Source: Immersiella caudata
Lineage: Eukaryota; Ascomycota; Sordariomycetes; Sordariales; Lasiosphaeriaceae
Direction: 5' to 3'
Assembly (NCBI GenBank): GCA_030512335.1
Contig: JAULSU010000001.1
Coordinates: forward strand, 5,704,001-5,768,000
Length of the DNA: 64,000 nucleotides
Positions within the stretch are counted from its first letter, which is position 1; every line of letters begins with the position of its first letter. Below are positions 58,101 to 64,000 of the stretch, one piece after another. The notes below the pieces were generated by a model. It was not told where the DNA came from and did no database searches. It worked only from the letters and a program-made list of their open reading frames with translations. A program made the position numbers and the translations under genes.

Positions 58101-59921
58101 GGTCCAATCCCCGCGCGGCTGGAGCCCGCGGGATCCCCTGGACGGACCCCGACCCGAGCGGAGCGGGCCCCGGGAATTGTAACTGTCCGAAAGCCCTCCG
58201 TTTTGAATTTCGACCTGTTTCCCTTTCAAAGGCAACGTAACAGCAGGTTCTTTCTGATCCCGGCTTATCATCACGAATTTGGCGTTGAGTGGGCGTGCGT
58301 GTTTTCGTGGCTGGGAAAACATGTGAAGTTGCTCCGTGTTCCAGATGGAATTCCACATTGAAGGTTGGACCTGGCCGCCCAAACGGAGATCCGCCTCCGT
58401 TTTAGATGGGCTCTTGGGCTGACGTTCACACTCTTGGCGGTAACTCCCCGGTCCTAACCAAGCTCTCGGCGCTCTCCAACCCAAGCCCTCGGCGACAGCT
58501 CCACGCATCCACGAGGGCAGCAAACCCCTTGGCTTTTCCATGGCGGTGGCTATGACATGCGCAAGAAAGCGAGGGGAGAGAAAGGGTGACGACGCCGACA
58601 ATTGAAAGGTCATCATTCGACTCCCCGCGCCTCGTCAAGCCCCCATACGCGACAGCCAGCCAGCAAGGTCCCCCGCACGCGGGGGTGTGCGGTACCGTAA
58701 TTCGTGTTGGATTCCCAATCCCGCTACCCACTTACACCCGCATCAAGACTGCAAGGAGACGCAATACGTGGAATTCTAGACAAACGCGTACCGCGGACCG
58801 CCCGTGGCTGAGTCCGGCTTGAGCGAGCTCTCCGCGTTCACGACTCGGTCAATCTTTGCGAGTTCGATCTGGCTCGTGTGTCAAAGTGCTCAACGCGCTT
58901 TGACGGTCCCTGTCGAGGCCATGCATCTCTCGACGCACCTTATCGTCGTGTTGGTAGTGGGAAACCAAAGTCACTGCAGGCAGGTGCGCCCATGGCAGTA
59001 ACACCACCACCGGCAATGCCACGGAGCGTAATCAACCCTGGACCCAACATCGCCATGCGGACTTTGCGGGGAATAACAGGGCGGAATAAGCTCTCAAAGG
59101 GGCTGTCTCCTGACCACGAACTTGGCCATCTCATACCATCATCCATATCACCAAAGTAGATGAGTTCCAGCCAATGGATGAGATTACATGGTGGCTGTCA
59201 TATATCCGCACTTCAGTCACTCCAAATGTCCCTTGAGTCTGACGCTGGGCTAGAACGACGGTCTGATTATTGATCCGTGCATACCCGACAAGCGCGGGGC
59301 GCGAGCGTCTGGTTCTCACCCCTGATCATCACTTTGTCTTCCCGCAAGCTTTGCAAGTCTGGGAAAAAGTAAGCCACCTTCCCGTGCTCCCCAGCATCGC
59401 CATCACCAAGCGCAAAAAACCTATGCGAATGTAGCACATAAATTTCGTCTTTGTTTCCTCACACAACCAGTGCGGGGAATGGGGATTTCTTTGCCCCGTA
59501 CATTTCGACCTCTCGCTCTCTCAGTGATCGTACAGGGCGGACGAGCCATTGCCGTTGCAAGCAACCCGTACAAATGAGGCTTGGCTCGTCTCAGCAATCC
59601 ACCCTTGTCGGCTTCGCATTGCGGCTAGCAGAAGCTCCTCTCCTCACCCATCATCCCATCGTCATTAGGCCCGGACGGCTACATCAAGAAAAGGGGTGAC
59701 TGTGATCCTGATCTACCCCTCCCAAGAAAGCCAGCCGTGAACACCTTGCCCGGAGGTTAGTCGTAAAAAGAAACAAACAAAAGAAAAATAAACGGCTTTA
59801 TAACAGCGGGTCGGTGGAAGGATAAGAGCGCCGGCTCATTGCGTTGGGGAAGAATCGAAGTCGTAGTCGTTTTGCTGATGACCCTTCTCTCGGGGGCAAC
59901 TAATCGACGGGTATCGTTTCT
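55180..59921. other. Gene-poor stretch of 4.7 kb, convergent flanks
   Basis: The largest gap in the window, between two convergent genes. It holds a 12-T run at 55326-55337, A/T-rich 3' UTR-like sequence to about 55450, and three 13-bp repeats at 56715-56753. All open frames are short and unrecognised. No transposon ends or domains seen. Confidence 0.45.
56715..56753. repeat. Three 13-bp tandem repeats, AGCCGATCGAGAC
   Basis: Three perfect adjacent copies, followed within 30 bases by further GATC words (GGATCATAATGGATCATGATCACG). This is a small minisatellite in non-coding DNA. Confidence 0.9.
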
Positions 59922-61108
59922 TCACAGACGTAGTGACTCGGCGTCGTACCCGGAATAAATCATGGGGTCTCCCATGCCCATCATAACTTCGGGATTTGGA
60001 CAATTGAGCACGTGCGGCTTTATTGTTCCAAAATTGGACTCCAAAAGTCCTTGATTTAACATATCCATGTCCAGAAATGACGGCGGAGCGCTAGACAGAA
60101 ACGGTTGTGCGCCAAAGTCACCCATTGATGGAGGTCGGTTCACCCAAGACAAAAACGCTGCTGAAGGGACCGGCGGTCTTTGAGGCTGACCTGTGAAACC
60201 GTCCGACGGTGTCGTCGATGCGAGGTCGAAGTCGCTGTATGTGAGGCTCTGCGGCGACATGGAAAGCGCGCTGGCAGCTCCTCTCCCTCCAAATGCTTTT
60301 TTCCTATAGTCCTCAAAGTCCGAGTGGTCGAGCTCCGATGAGCTTGCGCGGTCGGTACGGTTGCAAGTCGACTCCGTCTCGTGTCTGCTGCCCGAGGCGA
60401 CGCTGGCCTCCTTCTGTTGCTCCTCCAGCTGTCTGGCCAGCTCGGCGAGCCCTGCCTCGTCTTCCGGAAACACTGAGTGAACTGGCAAATCCATGTCGCT
60501 GTTCGGTCGTATGCATCCGAGCTTGGAGGCGATGTTGTGGATCACGGGCTGACCTCGGTCGTTGAGTTCGGGCTCCCCAAGCTCCCACGATTGTTGATTT
60601 CGCACCATGGCGTAGAGCTTGTGGACAGTAGCAATCAGGGCAAACTGCGTATTTTCCAACACTTCGGCGTACCTGGAGCCTGGGTCAGTTACGGATACAG
60701 CGCAGCGGGCTGAGGGAGGGCACGCATACCCTCTAGGAAGCTGTTTGTACTCCATCTTTTTCCGGGTTCCCGCAGTGCAGACCAAGCCATCGTCCTTACA
60801 CCTTTTGCAAGGGAATTCTCCGTCGCACTAACCCCAGTCAGCAAAGTCCATCAAGACTGACCATCTAGAATTACCTTTGTCTTCTTCATCCTACACCTCT
60901 CACACGCTTTCCACACCCGCTTATGCCTTCCATCGGCGGATGAGGCATGTGAGTGAGCATCCGGGGCAGGCGATGCAGGGTGGCCATGGGTGGTTGCACG
61001 CTTCGATGTACGATGAACGGCTTTTACAGCTTTCGAGTGCGAATGTTGTCTTTTGGGGCCTTGAGATCTGAGGTGATCCTCATTCGGTGGCGTGGGTAAA
61101 CCTTCCAT
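59922..61108 (-). CDS. Zn2Cys6 transcription factor
   Basis: Three exons, 61108-60875, 60827-60730 and 60672-59922, giving 360 residues. Introns are 47 nt and 57 nt; the second is 3n and stop-free, and removing it restores LPRG-YAEVLENTQFALI. The Zn2Cys6 DNA-binding domain is complete: Cys69, 72, 79, 85, 88 and 95 in the spacing C-x2-C-x6-C-x5-C-x2-C-x6-C. It is followed by basic KKMEYKQLPR. The first intron cuts the zinc cluster just before the third Cys. A helical region follows (LIATVHKLYAMVRN, HNIASKLGCIRPNSD, AGLAELARQLEEQQK), then a Ser/Pro-rich acidic C-terminus that may activate transcription. The fungal middle homology region is absent, so it belongs to a compact class. Target genes unknown. 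An in-frame ATG at 61357 could add 83 residues. Confidence 0.88.
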
Positions 61109-64000
61109 TTTCAGGGGGGGGTGTCGCGTTCTGATAGCTTTGTTTAGGCCCGTGTAAGTCGAGTGGGTGGTGGGCAGCACCTTCAGCTTTGGGTGCGGGC
61201 GTGTAAGTGGGACGAATGGGCGACGCAGCTTTGGCCAGCAGGGTATTTGGGAGGCGAAAGTCAACGCAAAGCGTGTAAATGGAACTTCTGAGAAAACCAC
61301 GGACGGTGCAGGTTCCTCGGGCGTGCTTAAGAATAAGAGCGCATAAGCAGGATGCAAAATGACTCGAGGATTAATAATGGAGACAAGGCTGGTGAGAAGG
61401 GCGAGGGCATGGATTATGGGTTTTGTCGGAGCTGGTTGAAGTGCTGGATGTGGATGCGCCCTGCGCCGCTGTCTCCCCCTGCTGTGGTGTGGTAGCCCTC
61501 GGCACTGACCGTTCGGTGCGGTTCAAGTGGAATCCAAGGATTAATTTCCAGGCTCGGCTTTCTGTATCGTGCGGACGCGCGTGGGTTGGCAAAACGGTCG
61601 GCCTGTTCGTTATGTCCGAGGCTGCGGCAGCCAACTGGTCTCAAGTACCCGTGTGTGGATACAGGTTCCGCCTTGTACCGTTTCGACCCCCGTTTCCAGC
61701 TTGTGACGTCTCAATGATCTAGGAATGACTTGGGCGATTGCAAGCGATGTCGCCTGCTTCTCGATGCCGAGGGGAGCGTTGATCCGCCCGCAAAGCAGGA
61801 AGACTGGGAGGTGATCGATGGGTTGGTAAAGTAAATGACGCCGTGAGTCGAGCGACGACAAGCAGAGGGAGATTTTTGCGCTTCACCTTCAACTGCTACC
61901 GCTAGCATCGTACGGAGCCTCACACAAATTACCGGGCTGCCCATGGTGCCTTATATCTCGGTCGCCCGAGTCTCTTGCGCACCAGCCATCCATCACCTAC
62001 TGGTCCACATGTTCGCCAACGGTCGGAGCTTCATCATTCTCGAGGCCCAAGTAATCGCTGTGCACCCGCAAGAGGCTGAGTAACAAGACGCCGTTGCTTC
62101 GATGCTTGCCCCTGTAGACCCTCATGCTCGCCGCCGCTGACTGGCTGGAACCAAACAACATGGCCGTCTGATAACGACGTGGCCGCCCTCGCTTCCCGTG
62201 ACGGCTGGCCTGTCTGCCATAGCTCCGGCCGCGTTGCGCCTTAGATTTGCTGCCTCCGAAATGTTCTTGTCAGTTGGCCCATCTGTAGCGTATTCTGGGG
62301 CGTATCCTAGCCTCTTCGTTTCAATTTAGGGAATGCGATCGGGTAGGGTACCTTGGACTACTTTCGAAATCACAAAAACCCAACCCTAAACGCGCCCTGA
62401 GTAAGCCGTTATGCACGAAAGTCTCCGCACACCGCAAGCTACCAAAAGTCGACCAGCAACCCGCTCTCGACAGCCCGCTTGGCGAATCAGGCCAGATCGG
62501 TGAGCTTGCCGTCCTGGAGCTGCTTTCCGTTCTGTCATGCCGCAGTGCGAACTGTCACGAGGTTCTGCGGGGTTCAGTGGCAGGAACGTCCGCGCATCGT
62601 CGCGGAACCTTCACGGGTCCGTGTACGCGCTACATTGGAGCGACCGCAGTCAGGAATCATTGATGTGCTCTGATGATGCCAGCGAAAACAAACAACGCCA
62701 CTTCTTTCCTCAAAAGAATTAGCGGAAGCGGGGATGAGACTCAGATGCTGAACCTGCTCGTGAGGTTGAGGATTACACATAACATCTTTTGCCAGCCGAA
62801 TGCGGTCCGATTAATGATCGATTTGGGATCAATGGCCGAACGACTTACATTACCGTTCCGGGGCTTTGGGTCATCAAGCTTCCGGGGTAGTCTCTCATCC
62901 TCGCGTTGAGACTGACTGAGACTCGCACCAAAGGGCATCCCCGCGGGGAGGACCTGGGCTTTGGATGGGCTAACTCGTACTCTCGAAGATCAAAAAGCTT
63001 GTCCGACCTTAGGCGGGCACATTCTTCAAGTTCCCATCGCCCGGTGATGGGCTTTCCGCCACGGGTTTCAACTTTTCTTCGGCTTCTTTTAGACTCCACA
63101 TGCCCCCGTCAGAGCCAGGTGTTGATCGGTATCGCCGATGCCGCTGACAGAACAACAATCCACCGCAAGCTCTCACGAAACATTCCCGACTTCAGGCCTT
63201 TTTGGTGACGACACATCGCACCCACGATTTTTCAGGCATGGCTGGGTTATGCGAGCCTATCCGAGGAGATGTGGGATTCCCGTGTCGTGAGGCCGTCGAG
63301 ACCAATATAAACAAGCACGTCGGTGCTCTACGTCGCGTCCTGTAGAAGAGACCGGGCCGCCGCTGGATGAGTGACATTACGTTTCGTCCCATCCGTACGT
63401 AGTACGACTCGAGCCTTAGCGACGGTGGGCGGGTTGACGGTTCGCTGCTCGCGATTATGTCAGAGGCCGTTGGGCGGCCCACAAGGCTCAACATGCTGCT
63501 TGCTTCTAGAAGTGTTCTTGGATCATCGAGTGGGACGCTGCCTGACAGCCGCATCGGGTACCCACCGTGTTTCCCGTGATCGCCCGGAACTGGGTGCCTC
63601 ATGACCGTTCGCGTCTAACTCGCGTCCATGAGGGATTATTCGCTCTCAAGCTGCGTGTTGGCTGGGTTCGACGTGCTGCATTGACAGGCCGCGGAACTGC
63701 GGAGATGGCTTGGGAAGGGCATTGCTGGCGGGTCTGTGGTGCTTGGAGGCGATTGCTGCAGGCCAAGGGCTCAGTCAACTGCCGTGCGCTACGTAGGTAA
63801 ATATGCCGTCTAATTTTCCAGTACGTACTTGGAACCTAGGTGACTTACACCTGGCCGACCCGGCGAGACGATCGCTAATGGGTGTTGGGGTCCACGAGCC
63901 CTAATTTGAGAAGAGGAAAGGCAACCCCGAATGCCGAGAAATGTACGTGGTGGATCATCTCGCGATGCGGCTTAATTGGTAACACATGAGGGTCGAGATG
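61109..64000. other. Upstream of the transcription factor: 2.9 kb, no gene seen
   Basis: This stretch runs to the window edge. The first 250 bases stay open in frame with the factor. Beyond that, all frames are short and unrecognised. It should contain the factor's promoter; regulators of this class often have long leaders. A gene cut by the window edge cannot be excluded. Confidence 0.4.

Noticed and set aside
1..64000. CRISPR arrays, prophage or bacterial operons
   Set aside because: Eukaryotic introns throughout; no regularly spaced direct repeats with unique spacers.

Overview
This window is nuclear DNA of a filamentous ascomycete. It most likely comes from the Sordariomycetes, probably order Sordariales; this placement is inferred from protein resemblance and I could not test it by search. 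The evidence is short introns (about 47-142 nt, mostly 47-66) with GT-AG ends and CTAAC/CTGAC-like branch sites, CT-rich leaders before start codons, fungal-specific genes (V-ATPase c' subunit, CFEM-type GPI protein, Zn2Cys6 factor), and an intron-containing tRNA-Pro. I rebuilt 17 protein genes and one tRNA by joining exons. Every spliced model closes in frame.

Layout. 0.2-5.5 kb: ATP12 (F1-ATPase assembly) and EFR3 (plasma-membrane PI4-kinase anchor), both minus. 7.0-9.1 kb: a secreted FAD-linked oxidase of the berberine-bridge type in six exons, plus. 9.6-12.6 kb: a large disordered fungal protein, minus. 13.3-15.0 kb: a vacuolar subtilisin (cerevisin family), minus. 17.7-25.8 kb: a BEACH-WD40 protein (BPH1 type), plus. 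26.2-28.6 kb: divergent complex I 9.5 kDa subunit and WBP1 (oligosaccharyltransferase). 30.5-33.5 kb: ISY1 (splicing) convergent with a secreted metallophosphoesterase. 35.1-42.6 kb: a small fungal protein, then VMA11 divergent from ROM2 (Rho1 GEF). 45.5-49.1 kb: a small cysteine-rich protein, a small membrane protein divergent from PRP38 (splicing), and tRNA-Pro(CGG). 53.2-55.2 kb: a GPI-type cell-wall protein with a CFEM-like domain. 59.9-61.1 kb: a Zn2Cys6 transcription factor.

The genes are mostly core housekeeping, and I see no operon-like or biosynthetic cluster. Recurring themes are membrane and secretory function (EFR3, BPH1, WBP1, VMA11, vacuolar protease, ROM2, GPI protein) and splicing (ISY1, PRP38). 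The right third is gene-poor, with gaps of 4.2, 4.7 and 2.9 kb in which I find no credible gene.

Most worth a second look: a probable GC-AG intron directly after the ISY1 start codon; four stop-free introns of length 3n in three regulatory or scaffold genes; the unusual seven-cysteine CFEM-like protein; the 85-residue cysteine-rich protein; and repeated telomere-like elements in the VMA11/ROM2 promoter. I did not find a clearly new multi-gene system.
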